Assembly (NCBI GenBank): GCA_023665865.1
Contig: JAMPDC010000001.1
Location: forward strand, 26,134-90,133
DNA from: Staphylococcus sp.
GTDB lineage: Bacteria; Bacteroidota; Bacteroidia; Bacteroidales; Muribaculaceae
DNA length: 64,000 nt
Direction of reading: 5' to 3'
Positions 41,447 to 52,898 of the stretch are shown in pieces. The notes below the pieces were generated by a model. It was given only the letters and a program-made list of their open reading frames with translations. It did no database searches and was not told where the DNA came from. The position numbers were made by a program, and so were the translations under genes. How positions within the stretch are numbered: the stretch's first letter is position 1; every line of letters starts with the position of its first letter.

Positions 41447-41616
41447 TCATGACCCATAATTTTACAAAATTTTGATAAAAAGCAAGTTATGCTTTAATCA
41501 ACAATTTTGGCATAAAATTTGTTACATATATGAATGTCGAGCGAAGGCTTCAGTCCCGCTCCCGACAGAAATATAAAGTAATAAATTAATAAACAACATA
41601 AAAATTTCAACTCATT

Positions 41617-43521
41617 ATGGGAAAAATTATCGGTATTGACCTTGGAACAACCAACTCATGTGTTTCAGTCCTCGAAGGTAACGACCCTGTCGTTATTCCT
41701 AACAGTGAAGGTCGCAACACAACCCCTTCAATCGTAGCATTCGTCGATGGCGGCGAGCGTAAAGTCGGTGACCCCGCAAAACGTCAGGCCATCACAAATC
41801 CTAAACGTACCATCAACTCGATCAAGCGTTTCATGGGCGAGACCTACGATCAGGTAGCAAAAGAAACCGAACGTGTCCCCTACAAAGTGGTCCGTAGCGA
41901 CAACAACACCCCCCGTGTCGACATTGACGGCCGCGAATATACCCCGCAGGAAATCTCAGCCATGATTCTCCAGAAGATGAAGAAGACAGCTGAAGACTAT
42001 CTCGGTCAGGCCGTGACAGAAGCTGTCATCACCGTCCCTGCATACTTCAACGACTCTCAGCGTCAGGCTACAAAAGAAGCCGGTGAAATCGCAGGTCTTA
42101 CAGTAAAACGTATCGTGAACGAGCCTACTGCTGCCGCACTTGCCTACGGTCTTGACAAATCTGATAAGGATCAGAAGATCGCTGTGTTTGACCTCGGTGG
42201 CGGTACATTCGATATCTCAATCCTTGAGCTTGGCGACGGAGTGTTTGAAGTAAAATCAACCAACGGTGATACTCACCTCGGTGGTGATGACTTCGACCAC
42301 GTGATCATCGACTGGCTCGCTGACGAATTTGAAAAAGAGGAAGGCATCGACCTCCGTAAGGATGCCATGGCCCTCCAGCGTCTTAAGGAAGCTGCCGAAA
42401 AAGCAAAAATCGAACTTTCGTCGACTACATCGACTGAAATCAACCTTCCTTACATCACAGCTACTGCAAGCGGCCCGAAGCACCTCGTGAAGACACTCAC
42501 CCGTGCACAGTTCGAACAGCTTGCCGACAAGCTCATCCAGGCAACAATCAAGCCTTGCGAACAGGCTCTTAAAGATGCCGGCATGACTGCCAAGGATATT
42601 GACGAAGTGATCCTCGTCGGTGGTTCAACCCGTATCCCCGCTATCCAGCAGGTAGTCGAGAAATTCTTCGGCAAAGCTCCTTCAAAGGGTGTTAACCCCG
42701 ATGAAGTCGTTGCCGTAGGTGCAGCCATTCAGGGCGGTGTCCTCTCAGGCGATGTGAAAGACGTGCTTCTTCTCGACGTTGTGCCTCTGTCAATCGGTAT
42801 CGAGACCCTCGGCGGCGTGATGACCAAGATGATCGAGGCCAACACAACCATTCCTACCCGCAAGAGCGAGACATTCTCAACTGCTGCTGACAACCAGCCC
42901 TCTGTTGAAATCCACGTTCTTCAGGGCGAGCGTCCCATGGCTAAAGACGACAAGACTCTTGGCAAGTTCCACCTCGACGGCATCGCACCCGCTCCCCGTG
43001 GCATACCTCAGATCGAAGTTACATTCGAAGTTGACGCAAACGGTATCCTTAACGTATCTGCCAAGGATAAGGCAACCGGCAAGGAGCAGAGCATCCGTAT
43101 CGAAGCTTCAAGCGGTCTTACCGACGCTGAAATCGAACGCATGAAGAAAGAAGCTGAAGCAAACGCAGCTGCCGACGCTAAGGAAAAAGAGAAGATCGAC
43201 AAACTCAACCATGCCGATACTGTAATCTTCCAGACCGAAAAGCAGCTTCAGGAACTCGGCGACAAGATCCCTGCCGACAAGAAAGCTCAGATCGACAACG
43301 CTCTCAACAAGCTTAAAGAAGCCCATAAAGCCCAGGATATCGCTGCTATCGACGCTGCTATCGCTGAAATCCAGAACACCTTCGGCGCAATCCAGCAGGA
43401 AATTCTCAATGCTCAGCAGGCAGCCGGCGGCCAGCAGGCAGGTCCTACTCCCGGAGCTTCACAGGCAGGCAACCCCGGCGAAGGCCACGTCGACGACGTA
43501 GAATTCGAGGAAGTGAAGTAA
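41617..43521 (+). CDS. dnaK: Hsp70 chaperone DnaK
   Basis: 634 residues. ATPase domain: [12 protein letters not shown] (phosphate 1), [16 protein letters not shown] (phosphate 2), [14 protein letters not shown] (adenosine motif). Substrate-binding domain with [17 protein letters not shown]; helical lid and a Gln/Gly-rich tail ending DDVEFEEVK in place of EEVD. ATP-driven folding of nascent and stress-denatured proteins with DnaJ and GrpE, neither of which is nearby. The roughly 165-base leader and the palindrome at its promoter suggest heat-shock control. Confidence 0.98.
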   Translation: MGKIIGIDLGTTNSCVSVLEGNDPVVIPNSEGRNTTPSIVAFVDGGERKVGDPAKRQAITNPKRTINSIKRFMGETYDQVAKETERVPYKVVRSDNNTPRVDIDGREYTPQEISAMILQKMKKTAEDYLGQAVTEAVITVPAYFNDSQRQATKEAGEIAGLTVKRIVNEPTAAALAYGLDKSDKDQKIAVFDLGGGTFDISILELGDGVFEVKSTNGDTHLGGDDFDHVIIDWLADEFEKEEGIDLRKDAMALQRLKEAAEKAKIELSSTTSTEINLPYITATASGPKHLVKTLTRAQFEQLADKLIQATIKPCEQALKDAGMTAKDIDEVILVGGSTRIPAIQQVVEKFFGKAPSKGVNPDEVVAVGAAIQGGVLSGDVKDVLLLDVVPLSIGIETLGGVMTKMIEANTTIPTRKSETFSTAADNQPSVEIHVLQGERPMAKDDKTLGKFHLDGIAPAPRGIPQIEVTFEVDANGILNVSAKDKATGKEQSIRIEASSGLTDAEIERMKKEAEANAAADAKEKEKIDKLNHADTVIFQTEKQLQELGDKIPADKKAQIDNALNKLKEAHKAQDIAAIDAAIAEIQNTFGAIQQEILNAQQAAGGQQAGPTPGASQAGNPGEGHVDDVEFEEVK

Positions 43522-43547
43522 TATAGAAATCTATTAAACCATATTTT

Positions 43548-43590
43548 TACGGCGGATCTGCTGCTTATCAGTCGGTCCGCCGTAGTTTTT
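43548..43590 (+). terminator. Intrinsic terminator after dnaK
   Basis: TACGGCGGA (43548-43556) and TCCGCCGTA (43576-43584) form a 9-bp stem followed by GTTTTT, 27 bases past the dnaK stop. Confidence 0.85.
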
Positions 43591-43602
43591 AATACTACTG
43601 CT

Positions 43603-43881
43603 ATGATAAGACTAAATGTATTTCTTCTTATTGAAGACACTCAGAGAAAGGAAGCCGTGAAATTTGTTGGCACCGAACTTGTAGAATTGTCACTTCATGA
43701 CAAAGGCTGTATCACATACGATCTTTTCGATTCAACCACCGTCGACAACCACATGATGATCTGCGAGACATGGGAGTCGGAGGAAGCTCTAAAAGCCCAC
43801 ATGAATTCAGACCATTTCAAGCGTCTCGTGCCGAAACTTGAAAAGTTAGCGACTCTCACACTTGAAAAATTCAATTTTTAG
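43603..43881 (+). CDS. ABM-domain (YgiN-like) putative monooxygenase
   Basis: 92 residues, the size of a single antibiotic-biosynthesis-monooxygenase domain: an initial strand IRLNVFLLIEDTQR, the typical middle GCITYDLFDSTTVDNHMMICETWESEEALKAHMNS (split by turns; the E-x-W-x-S-x-E-A-L-x-x-H pattern is diagnostic) and a final helix and strand. Relatives act on quinols or small aromatics without cofactors. It starts just after the dnaK terminator and may have its own weak promoter in that gap. Confidence 0.9.
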   Translation: MIRLNVFLLIEDTQRKEAVKFVGTELVELSLHDKGCITYDLFDSTTVDNHMMICETWESEEALKAHMNSDHFKRLVPKLEKLATLTLEKFNF

Positions 43882-43964
43882 CACTTATGGATATGAGATA
43901 CTCCAATGAGCCGTAAAGGGACTGGCGCAGGTATCCTCGATACGTAGCCGGTTATAGAACAGAT

Positions 43965-44035
43965 TTAAACTTTTTATAAAATATTAAATACAGAACCGAT
44001 CGGGGGCTTTGTTTAATATTTTATAAAAAGTTTAA
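43965..44035. repeat. Perfect 24-bp inverted repeat (71-bp element)
   Basis: The 24 bases at 43965-43988 are the exact reverse complement of 44012-44035, with a 23-base spacer containing GATCGGGGGC. Each arm is A+T except for one C or G. It lies in the 256-base gap between the ABM gene and the next rightward gene. No T-run beyond the arm itself. Confidence 0.85.
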
Positions 44036-44087
44036 TTTTATTCATATCGAATGTCTGAACGCTCCAACAAAAATTCCGGATTTTACG

Positions 44088-44095
44088 TACTTTTG
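44088..44095 (+). promoter_or_regulatory. -7 box of the membrane-protein gene at 44138
   Basis: TACTTTTG fits TAnnTTTG; about 43 bases before the ATG. No clear -33 element. Confidence 0.5.
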
Positions 44096-44137
44096 TCAAT
44101 CAAATAATCATATAATCATATACTTCATTACTGAATC

Positions 44138-45028
44138 ATGGAAGCGACTGCATTGATTGTCTTTCTTATTGTGGCTTCACTCTTGTTTTGGCTGCATACA
44201 AAATATGAGCTGAGATATCTCGAAAAGAATGGTGTTGAGAAGCCTTTGAAGCCGATTGAGGTGGCAGTGGCAACTGCCATAATGATAGCGGTCTGTGGCT
44301 GCATGTATTACTTCGTGCCGGGAAAGCTGTGTAGCCGGGCATTCACTGTTATCTCGATACTCGCCACGCTACTCCTAGCGATAATCACATATTGGAAATC
44401 GGCAAAATACAAAACTGTTCCGCGGACTTACCGCTACCATTGCGTGATGGTGAGTCTCGCGCTTTGCTCGCTCATTAACTGTGGCGTGATATTCTTGTGC
44501 AGATGGTCGTTTCCGGATGTCACCACCGTCTACAAGGCTGATGGAAAATATACCGGCTCGACCACACGCGCATTTCCATTCGCTGACGGCCTCAAGCCTA
44601 CTGGTTCATACGTAAGCAATGACACGGATGATACGCTCTATCGGGTTGTCGTAAGCTACGCTTTCTTAGGTGAGGAAATCAACAATCACTACAATGTGAC
44701 AGACACTATCGCGCCAAAGACTACGGTAAGGGTATCGTGTCCGCCAAATTACGTCGGGAGACGCATATTCCCGATAATGTTGGCGACTTCGGGACGTTTC
44801 GGCAAAAGCAGAACCCGCCGCAGCTATATAGTGGACGGCGAGGCTCTACATGAATTTCAGACGGCTGACTTCTCCTGTCTTGGGATAAAAGAAAACATTC
44901 GGGTTGCGACGTTTGACATCACGTCCAATCCCATCGTGTGGGAAGATTCTTCCCGCATTGAGGCGTTGGAGCGCAATATTAAACGTTTCTACCGCCCGGT
45001 CAAGGGCGAGTCTGGCCGCAACCGTTGA
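44138..45028 (+). CDS. Unrecognised membrane protein
   Basis: 296 residues. Four hydrophobic segments in the first 125 residues (ALIVFLIVASLLFWL, VAVATAIMIAVCGCMYYFV, VISILATLLLAIITYW, CVMVSLALCSLINCGVIFL), then a soluble domain of about 165 residues with several Tyr- and Arg-rich strands (TGSTTRAFPFADGLKPTGS, RVVVSYAFLGEEIN, RRSYIVDGEALHEF). No family recognised. Its end overlaps the convergent proA gene by 29 bases, so one of the two tails may be affected by antisense transcription. Confidence 0.75.
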   Translation: MEATALIVFLIVASLLFWLHTKYELRYLEKNGVEKPLKPIEVAVATAIMIAVCGCMYYFVPGKLCSRAFTVISILATLLLAIITYWKSAKYKTVPRTYRYHCVMVSLALCSLINCGVIFLCRWSFPDVTTVYKADGKYTGSTTRAFPFADGLKPTGSYVSNDTDDTLYRVVVSYAFLGEEINNHYNVTDTIAPKTTVRVSCPPNYVGRRIFPIMLATSGRFGKSRTRRSYIVDGEALHEFQTADFSCLGIKENIRVATFDITSNPIVWEDSSRIEALERNIKRFYRPVKGESGRNR

Positions 45029-46247
45029 TGAGATAGCGGTAAGTCGTGATCTCACGCAATCCCATCGGACCACGCGGACCAAGTTTCTGAGTGCTTATAC
45101 CAATCTCCGCACCGAGGCCAAACTGCGCACCATCGGTGAAACTTGTAGGGGCATTGACATAGACGCAAGCGGCATCGACTTCCCGCTGAAAGCGTTCGGC
45201 GGTGCGCATATTCTCTGTGATGATACATTCGCTGTGACCGGAACCATAGGTGGCGATGTGTTCCAAAGCCTCATCGAGACTGCCGACTATCTTTATATTC
45301 ATCTTATAGTCCATCCATTCTTTGGAATAATACTCCTCCTTGCCTTCCCAACATTCAAGGAAGCCGGCATGATCATTCAACATAGTTGAAGCCTCCTCAT
45401 CAACAAATATATCCATATTCCAAAATTCTGCACACAGATATGGCAGATCCTTGATGCGGTCGCGGTGAACAAGCAAGGTGTCAAGCGCATTGCAGACACT
45501 CACTCGGCGCAGCTTTGCATTGCTGATGATTTCCGCACCAATTTTCAAATCTCCATCCTTGTCAAAATAAGCATGGACTACCCCGGCGCCCGTCTCTATC
45601 ACAGGAATCCTGGCATTGTCGCGCACGAAATCTATTAGCCTGCGTCCTCCTCGGGGGATGCAGACGTCGATATATCCTACCGCACCGAGCATGGCGGCAG
45701 TGGCTTCATGTGTCGAAGGCAGAAGAGTGATGATATTCGGATCAATGTTCATTTGAGACAGTACACAACGGATCATACGCACAATCTCCTTGTTTGTACG
45801 GTCAGCATCGCTCCCTCCTTTCAACACACAGGCATTTCCGCTTTTCAGACACAAAGCGAACACATCAAAAGTGACATTTGGTCGGGCTTCATAAATCACT
45901 CCGATCACTCCGTAAGGAACTCTGACTTTCCGTATCTGCAAACCGTTTGGGAGCGTGTGTCCATCAATAATCTCTCCGATAGGACAAGGGAGAGCAGCAA
46001 CAGTCCTGATATTGGCAATGATCTCGTCCAGACGCTCTGATGTCAGCTTCAATCGGTCATAGAGAGGATTATCACTGTCCATCAGATGAAGATCCTCGTA
46101 ATTTTCATGGAGTATTGAGTGCCGACATTCTTCAATACCTCGGATCACTCTCTCGAGAATTTTATTGCGCTTTGTTTCCGACATGGTGTTGACCACGCGC
46201 GAGGCTTTTCTGGCAGCCTTGAATATTTCTTCAAAATTATTTTCCAT
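45000..46247 (-). CDS. proA: Glutamate-5-semialdehyde dehydrogenase
   Basis: 415 residues, aldehyde-dehydrogenase fold. Reduces glutamyl-5-phosphate to the semialdehyde with NADPH. Seen: VPYGVIGVIYEARPNVTFDV, LKGGSDADRTN and the catalytic Cys context AKLRRVSVCNALDTLLVHRD. The ATG overlaps the proB stop by one base (TAATG). Third gene of the proC-proB-proA run. Confidence 0.96.
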   Translation of the reverse strand: MENNFEEIFKAARKASRVVNTMSETKRNKILERVIRGIEECRHSILHENYEDLHLMDSDNPLYDRLKLTSERLDEIIANIRTVAALPCPIGEIIDGHTLPNGLQIRKVRVPYGVIGVIYEARPNVTFDVFALCLKSGNACVLKGGSDADRTNKEIVRMIRCVLSQMNIDPNIITLLPSTHEATAAMLGAVGYIDVCIPRGGRRLIDFVRDNARIPVIETGAGVVHAYFDKDGDLKIGAEIISNAKLRRVSVCNALDTLLVHRDRIKDLPYLCAEFWNMDIFVDEEASTMLNDHAGFLECWEGKEEYYSKEWMDYKMNIKIVGSLDEALEHIATYGSGHSECIITENMRTAERFQREVDAACVYVNAPTSFTDGAQFGLGAEIGISTQKLGPRGPMGLREITTYRYLINGCGQTRP

Positions 46248-47341
46248 TAGTTCTCAATAAAAAGATAATCATAGTAAACAATAGGTTTCTCGCCGCGCTT
46301 ACCCATGAGCTGACCGACGTCCTCACTCCCGACAGCCGCACGTCCGACACCGATGACATCATCGTCCGGAGAAAGAAGGGTCACAATGTCGCCCTCCTCC
46401 CACTCTCCTTCCACAGATGTCACTCCGATAGGAAGCAGGCTCACGGCCCGGTCACTGCACAGCGCGGCCGCCGCATTGGCATCGACGCGGATCACACCCT
46501 TCGCAAAGCTGCCACTGTGGGCAATCCAACGCTTGATATTGCTGATAGTTTCCGGTCTTGGCGCAAAACGGGTGTGGGGAGTCGACTCGGAACGCTCCAC
46601 GAGATCGACCAAGACATTCTTACGGTCACCACGGGCTATGACGACACTGATGCCCTCATCGGCAAGTTTCATCGCCACTCCACACTTCGTGCCCATTCCT
46701 CCACGGCCAAAACCACTTTTGACGGCAACGACCTTCGAGCTGACATCCTCGCCGGCTCCAACCTCCTTGATAAGCACAGAAGCCTGATCGGCAGGATCAC
46801 CGTCATAAATACCATCGACATTCGAGAGGATGACCAACATATCCGCATCCATCATCGACGCAATCAGGCCGGAGAGTTCATCATTGTCAGTAAACATCAG
46901 TTCCGTGAGACTCGCCGTGTCATTCTCATTGACGATGGGTACGACTCCGTTCTCGAGCATAGTCTGCATGCAGGCGCGTTGATTAAGATAGGCGGTACGC
47001 GAGGAAAAATTTTCTTTTTGTGTAAGCACCTGACCGACAACAAGGCCATATTCCCCGAAAAGGGAATTGTAGATATTTATCAGCCGTATCTGCCCGACCG
47101 ATGAGTATAACTGACGTTGTGCCACAGCGTCGAGCTGCCGCGCGGGCTTCACAGCACCCCTGCCGCAAGCCACAGCACCGCTTGAGACCAATATCACCTC
47201 ATGGCCGCTACTACGCAAGGCCGCAATCTGATCGACAAGAGCCGACATATTTGTCACATTAGGTTTGCCATCCTGACGTGTGAGCACATTGCTGCCGACT
47301 TTCACAACAATGCGCAGTTTCTTGTCCGATTTACTATTCAT
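46247..47341 (-). CDS. proB: Glutamate 5-kinase
   Basis: 364 residues: amino-acid kinase domain (VVKVGSNVLT, then ILVSSGAVACGRG and NENDTASL) and a C-terminal PUA domain (residues about 275-355, DANAAAALCSDRAVSLLPIG). Phosphorylates glutamate, the committed step of proline synthesis, usually feedback-inhibited by proline through the kinase domain. It follows proC by 47 bases. Confidence 0.96.
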   Translation of the reverse strand: MNSKSDKKLRIVVKVGSNVLTRQDGKPNVTNMSALVDQIAALRSSGHEVILVSSGAVACGRGAVKPARQLDAVAQRQLYSSVGQIRLINIYNSLFGEYGLVVGQVLTQKENFSSRTAYLNQRACMQTMLENGVVPIVNENDTASLTELMFTDNDELSGLIASMMDADMLVILSNVDGIYDGDPADQASVLIKEVGAGEDVSSKVVAVKSGFGRGGMGTKCGVAMKLADEGISVVIARGDRKNVLVDLVERSESTPHTRFAPRPETISNIKRWIAHSGSFAKGVIRVDANAAAALCSDRAVSLLPIGVTSVEGEWEEGDIVTLLSPDDDVIGVGRAAVGSEDVGQLMGKRGEKPIVYYDYLFIEN

Positions 47342-47388
47342 AAGACATTTGCATTACTGATAATTATTGTTACAGAGCCCTCGACAAC

Positions 47389-48168
47389 CTATCTTGAGGC
47401 CTTGAGCCCACGGATGACCGCCGAAGAAAAACCCGCTTGTTCCATCTCATTCAAACCGCGGATTGTTATACCGCCCGGAGTCGTCACCTTGTCAATCTCA
47501 CTTTCCGGATGAGCACCGGGTTGCGAAAGCAAAGCTGCGGCACCGCGAAGAGTCTGCACCACCATCTGTTGTGCAAGCGAGGCCTTGAATCCAAGTTCCA
47601 CTCCACCCTCGACGGCAGCACGCACATAGCGCATGGCATAGGCGATGCCACATGAGGCCAATGCCGTCGCGGCAGGGAGATGCTCCTCATCGATAACCAT
47701 AGTCTCGCCAAGGCAATCAAACATGGCTGTCACCTCAGCCGTCACCTCGTCACTCGCACAGACAGGCACTATAAATGTCATGGATTGGGCAACACTCATA
47801 GCAGTATTTGGCATGGCAATGAGAAGATCGGGACAAGTCCCGTCTTCCTCCAACCACATTTTCATCTGCTCGCCACAGATACCGGCAGCAATGACCACCA
47901 CCGTCTGCCGTTCATAATCGAGATCGGGGCCGATCTCCTCTAATACATCCCGTAATATCCATGGTTTCACCGCTATAACAACAATATCCGCATCCCGACA
48001 CGCGTTCTTGTTGTCAGTCGTCACCCTGACGCCTATAGCCGACAGTCTGTCAAGAGCAGGACGCGATGGATTGGATGCCGTGATTTCGTATCGGCCGGCT
48101 CCATGGGCAATGAGTCCGGCTGCGACGGCGCCACCCATGGCGCCGGCTCCTAATACTGTTATTTTCAT
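47389..48168 (-). CDS. proC: Pyrroline-5-carboxylate reductase
   Basis: 259 residues. N-terminal Rossmann motif VLGAGAMGGAVAAGL, then VVIAVKPWILRDVL, and the C-terminal dimerisation signature ending SEIDKVTTPGGITIRGLNEME, the PROSITE-type P5CR motif. Last step of proline synthesis, NAD(P)H dependent. First gene of the operon; promoter at 48299-48306. Confidence 0.96.
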   Translation of the reverse strand: MKITVLGAGAMGGAVAAGLIAHGAGRYEITASNPSRPALDRLSAIGVRVTTDNKNACRDADIVVIAVKPWILRDVLEEIGPDLDYERQTVVVIAAGICGEQMKMWLEEDGTCPDLLIAMPNTAMSVAQSMTFIVPVCASDEVTAEVTAMFDCLGETMVIDEEHLPAATALASCGIAYAMRYVRAAVEGGVELGFKASLAQQMVVQTLRGAAALLSQPGAHPESEIDKVTTPGGITIRGLNEMEQAGFSSAVIRGLKASR

Positions 48169-48298
48169 ATCTATCTGTAATTTATCCGAAAAACAATGGT
48201 TTTAAATAATCCACACACGCTAAGAAATATATAAATAACGAATTGCATCAAACATTCACATTATCCATTTAAAATCCAAGTAGTGCAGACATCATTCG

Positions 48299-48306
48299 CA
48301 AAGGTA
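48299..48306 (-). promoter_or_regulatory. -7 box of the proCBA operon
   Basis: Minus-strand TACCTTTG (48306-48299). The leader to the proC ATG is about 120 bases; I see no clear attenuator peptide in it. Confidence 0.55.
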
Positions 48307-48392
48307 AGTATTATTAAGTGAAAAAACATGCGATTTTACAAAAAGGAGCAAAAAAATCCACATCTAATTTCTTCAAAAATGAAAAATAATGA

Positions 48393-49904
<1,512 letters not shown>

Positions 49905-49930
49905 CGGGACTCAACAAAGATACAGCTCAC

Positions 49931-49969
49931 AAAGTGTGTCGCCTTATTCCGACTGGCGGCACACTTTTT
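49931..49969 (+). terminator. Intrinsic terminator after guaB
   Basis: AAAGTGTGTCGCC (49931-49943) pairs with GGCGGCACACTTT (49955-49967), 13 bp with one G-T pair, and the stem runs into a T-run. Confidence 0.85.
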
Positions 49970-50071
49970 ATTTATATACTGTTGCATAAATGGGACGGCA
50001 GACAATAAACCAACTATCTCTCCGTTTTCTAAATGAAGCAAACTAACTAATGGTTAGCCAACCGATCACTC

Positions 50072-52006
50072 ATGAAAAAAAAATCAATTTTATTGTCCGC
50101 GCTCGCAGCCTCAGCACTTCTCACAACCGCCGGGAATACAGCAGACCCTGTCGTGATGACTATCGCGGGAAAGGAGATACATAAGAGCGAATTTGACTAC
50201 TTATATAAGAAAAACAATCTGCAACAACTGACACCGCAGACGCTCGACGAGTATATCGACATGTTTGTCGTCTACAAACTTAAGGTAGCGGAAGCGGAAG
50301 CAGCAGGCATTGACAAGACTGACTCATTCCGCAAGGAGTTTGACGGATATTGCGTAGAACTTTCAAAGCCCTATCTTCGAGACTCACTCGTCACCAAAAG
50401 ACTTATCGACGAAGCCTACTCACGCATGAAGACCATGAGGCTCGTCAGCCATATCATCCTTCCCCTCGGCGACACATATGACGAGGATATGGCCAACCGC
50501 AACCGTCTCGACAGCATCCGCAACGAAATCATCAACGGACGGGCAGATTTTGCAGATATGGCTCTCAAATATTCCCAGGATAAAACCGTCAGCCGTAATA
50601 ATGGCTCCATGGGATATATCAGCCCCAACAGATTCCCCTACCCATTCGAATATGCAGCCTACAATACCCCTGTCGGCGAGATCTCACAGGTGATTGATGA
50701 CACACCTTACGGTTACCACATCATCCGCGTCGAGGACGAATGTCCGAACCCGGGAAAGGTTGAGGCACGCCATATACTGAAACTGACACGAGGTCTCTCG
50801 ACCGAAGATGCTGCCGTTAAGAAGGCTCAAATTGACTCAATCCACAACCTCCTGCTCAACGGCGGCGACTTCGATGCGATCGCACGTGCTGAAAGCGAGG
50901 ATCCCGGTTCGGCACGCAACGGTGGTAAACTGCGTCCTTTTGGCCGCGGCGAGATGGTCAAAGAATTCGAACAGGCATCTTTCAGCCTCAAAGAAGGTGA
51001 AATCTCCGCACCGTTTGAGACAGCCTATGGTTATCACATCGTACAGACCATGGCGTTCAAACCTATTGGGTCGCTTGAAGAAGAGCTTCCGGGCATAAAG
51101 AGCGCCATTGATCGTGACATGCGTGCGACTTTCCCCGAGAAGGAACGCCTGCAGTCTTTCAAAGAGACCTTTGGCGTAAACATTGACATAGACGCTCTCA
51201 TGAACATCAAATCCATCATGGATTCTGCACCTGACGTGCTCTCTGCCTATGCTTTAGCATCAACATCGGCCGTTCCGTTTGCGGTCGTAGCCGGGAAGAC
51301 AATCACTTCGGCAGATATCTGTGCCACCATTCCCGAGAGCCTGCGTAAGGAGTCGACAGATGCGTTCCTTGTTTTCAACAACAGGATGAAACAATTTATC
51401 GACGATGAAACTACCATCGCCGCCCGCAAGCAGCTCATGGACGAGAATATTGAATACCGCAACATCGTCAACGAGTATCGGGACGGCATGCTTCTCTTTG
51501 ACATCAGCAACAAGAATATCTGGGAACGTTCGAGCACTGACACTGACGGACTGAAAGAATATTTTGAGAAAAACAGGCCAAACTACAGCTGGGACGCTCC
51601 GCACTACAAAGGATTTGTCATCTTTGCGACCTCCGACTCGATAGCCGACGCGGCCAAATCTTATCTCGCAACAACCTCCATTAGCCCTGACTCCATCGCC
51701 AATGAACTTCAGATCAATTTTGGCCGTAATATAAAGGTCGAAAAGGTTGTGACCGGAAAAGGCGAAAACCAGATTGTGGACAATATCGCTTTCGGAGCTG
51801 AGAAGCCAAAGGCACCTGGCAGATGGGCAAGTTGGTTTGGATATGCCGGACGTATCATCGAATCGCCGGAAGAAGCCAATGATGTCAAGAGCGCCATCAC
51901 GACCGACTATCAGCAAGAACTTGAGCGTTCATGGGTCAAGACATTGAGAAAGAAATATAAGGTGAAGATCAACCGGAAATTGATTGAAAAATCACAGAAA
52001 TCCTGA
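50072..52006 (+). CDS. SurA/PpiD-type periplasmic peptidyl-prolyl isomerase with two parvulin domains
   Basis: 644 residues. Signal peptide (ILLSALAASALLTTAGNTA). An N-terminal chaperone region to about residue 120, then parvulin domain 1 (LVSHIILPLGD, NGSMGYISPNRFPYPFEYAAYN, GYHIIRVEDE) and domain 2 (EARHILKLTRGL, GGKLRPFGRGEMVKEFEQASF, GYHIVQTMAF), about residues 125-230 and 235-335. A long C-terminal region of about 300 residues lacks a known domain and ends in a basic tail. Expected to help outer-membrane protein folding in the periplasm. Monocistronic. Confidence 0.92.
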   Translation: MKKKSILLSALAASALLTTAGNTADPVVMTIAGKEIHKSEFDYLYKKNNLQQLTPQTLDEYIDMFVVYKLKVAEAEAAGIDKTDSFRKEFDGYCVELSKPYLRDSLVTKRLIDEAYSRMKTMRLVSHIILPLGDTYDEDMANRNRLDSIRNEIINGRADFADMALKYSQDKTVSRNNGSMGYISPNRFPYPFEYAAYNTPVGEISQVIDDTPYGYHIIRVEDECPNPGKVEARHILKLTRGLSTEDAAVKKAQIDSIHNLLLNGGDFDAIARAESEDPGSARNGGKLRPFGRGEMVKEFEQASFSLKEGEISAPFETAYGYHIVQTMAFKPIGSLEEELPGIKSAIDRDMRATFPEKERLQSFKETFGVNIDIDALMNIKSIMDSAPDVLSAYALASTSAVPFAVVAGKTITSADICATIPESLRKESTDAFLVFNNRMKQFIDDETTIAARKQLMDENIEYRNIVNEYRDGMLLFDISNKNIWERSSTDTDGLKEYFEKNRPNYSWDAPHYKGFVIFATSDSIADAAKSYLATTSISPDSIANELQINFGRNIKVEKVVTGKGENQIVDNIAFGAEKPKAPGRWASWFGYAGRIIESPEEANDVKSAITTDYQQELERSWVKTLRKKYKVKINRKLIEKSQKS

Positions 52007-52025
52007 GAGACAGACCCTTCAGAGT

Positions 52026-52898
52026 TTATTCCCGAAAATCCCGATCCCGCGACCAACATAATTCCGGGCTGAGATTTTCGGGAATTTTATATGCACCTGT
52101 CAGATTACCCGACGAATAATACCTGTCAAGAGCATCGACAAGCGATTGATTCTCCACACGGCTCAAACCGGTCATGATATGCTTGGCCGGGATCCCGCCC
52201 AAAAGTGAATGAGGTGCCACCGAGGAGAAATCGCGGTTAACAAGGCTATTGCTACCGACTATAGTATAGTCAGGGATGACGGCTCCACCTGTCACTGTGG
52301 TCGAATTGCATATCCAGCAATTATCCCCGATATGTATATCCCCATTATAGTCAGCAATAGTGCCTTTCGCAAAGTTGGCTATATAATGATAGTTTGAATC
52401 AAGTATCTGACATCTGTGGACTATCCTCACGACATTGCCTATCACAATACGCCTGAGACATCCGATGTTGACACAATCGGTAATTTTAAACTCAGCACCA
52501 AACACCAGTTTTCCCGACGACCCGACACTGATCTTGGTCCCGCAACCGACAAAGCCAGGCCCATGGAAAACAATGGAGCCATTATTGACAATCTCCGACT
52601 GCAAACCCATGAACGACGGTGCGCCGGGAATAGTCTTATTGAACTTTACCATACCGCATCTCACCATTGCACCTTCAATCTTCATAGACCCGGCAAGGCT
52701 GTAGAATTTAGGTCGTCCGTAGACTATGACAGGACATTTCACAGCCTGCCGCAAGGGGAAACTGCGCAAGTTGAGATAAAGTGTGGCAAACGGATTGACC
52801 CAATGTGACGCACAAAGCATTTCCAATTTCGAAAGACTGAAGCGCCGTTTTAAGGCTTGAAGAATATTCCTGGATGACTTTTCTTTCATTGTATTCAT
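52026..52898 (-). CDS. Hexapeptide-repeat acyltransferase of the polysaccharide cluster
   Basis: 290 residues from ATG 52898, which overlaps the flippase stop by four bases (ATGA); a longer frame to 53009 lies inside the flippase gene and is rejected. Left-handed beta-helix repeats fill the middle and end: IVIGNVVRIVHRCQI, DIHIGDNCWICNSTTVTGGAVI and ending SLLGGIPAKHI, as in maltose/colanic-acid O-acetyltransferases. Likely O-acetylates the sugar repeat unit. Last gene of the leftward export cluster. Confidence 0.85.
   Translation of the reverse strand: MNTMKEKSSRNILQALKRRFSLSKLEMLCASHWVNPFATLYLNLRSFPLRQAVKCPVIVYGRPKFYSLAGSMKIEGAMVRCGMVKFNKTIPGAPSFMGLQSEIVNNGSIVFHGPGFVGCGTKISVGSSGKLVFGAEFKITDCVNIGCLRRIVIGNVVRIVHRCQILDSNYHYIANFAKGTIADYNGDIHIGDNCWICNSTTVTGGAVIPDYTIVGSNSLVNRDFSSVAPHSLLGGIPAKHIMTGLSRVENQSLVDALDRYYSSGNLTGAYKIPENLSPELCWSRDRDFRE

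Noticed and set aside
51260-51916. 218-codon open frame on the minus strand
   Set aside because: Antisense to the parvulin chaperone gene; no promoter, signal or motif, while the plus strand is clearly coding.
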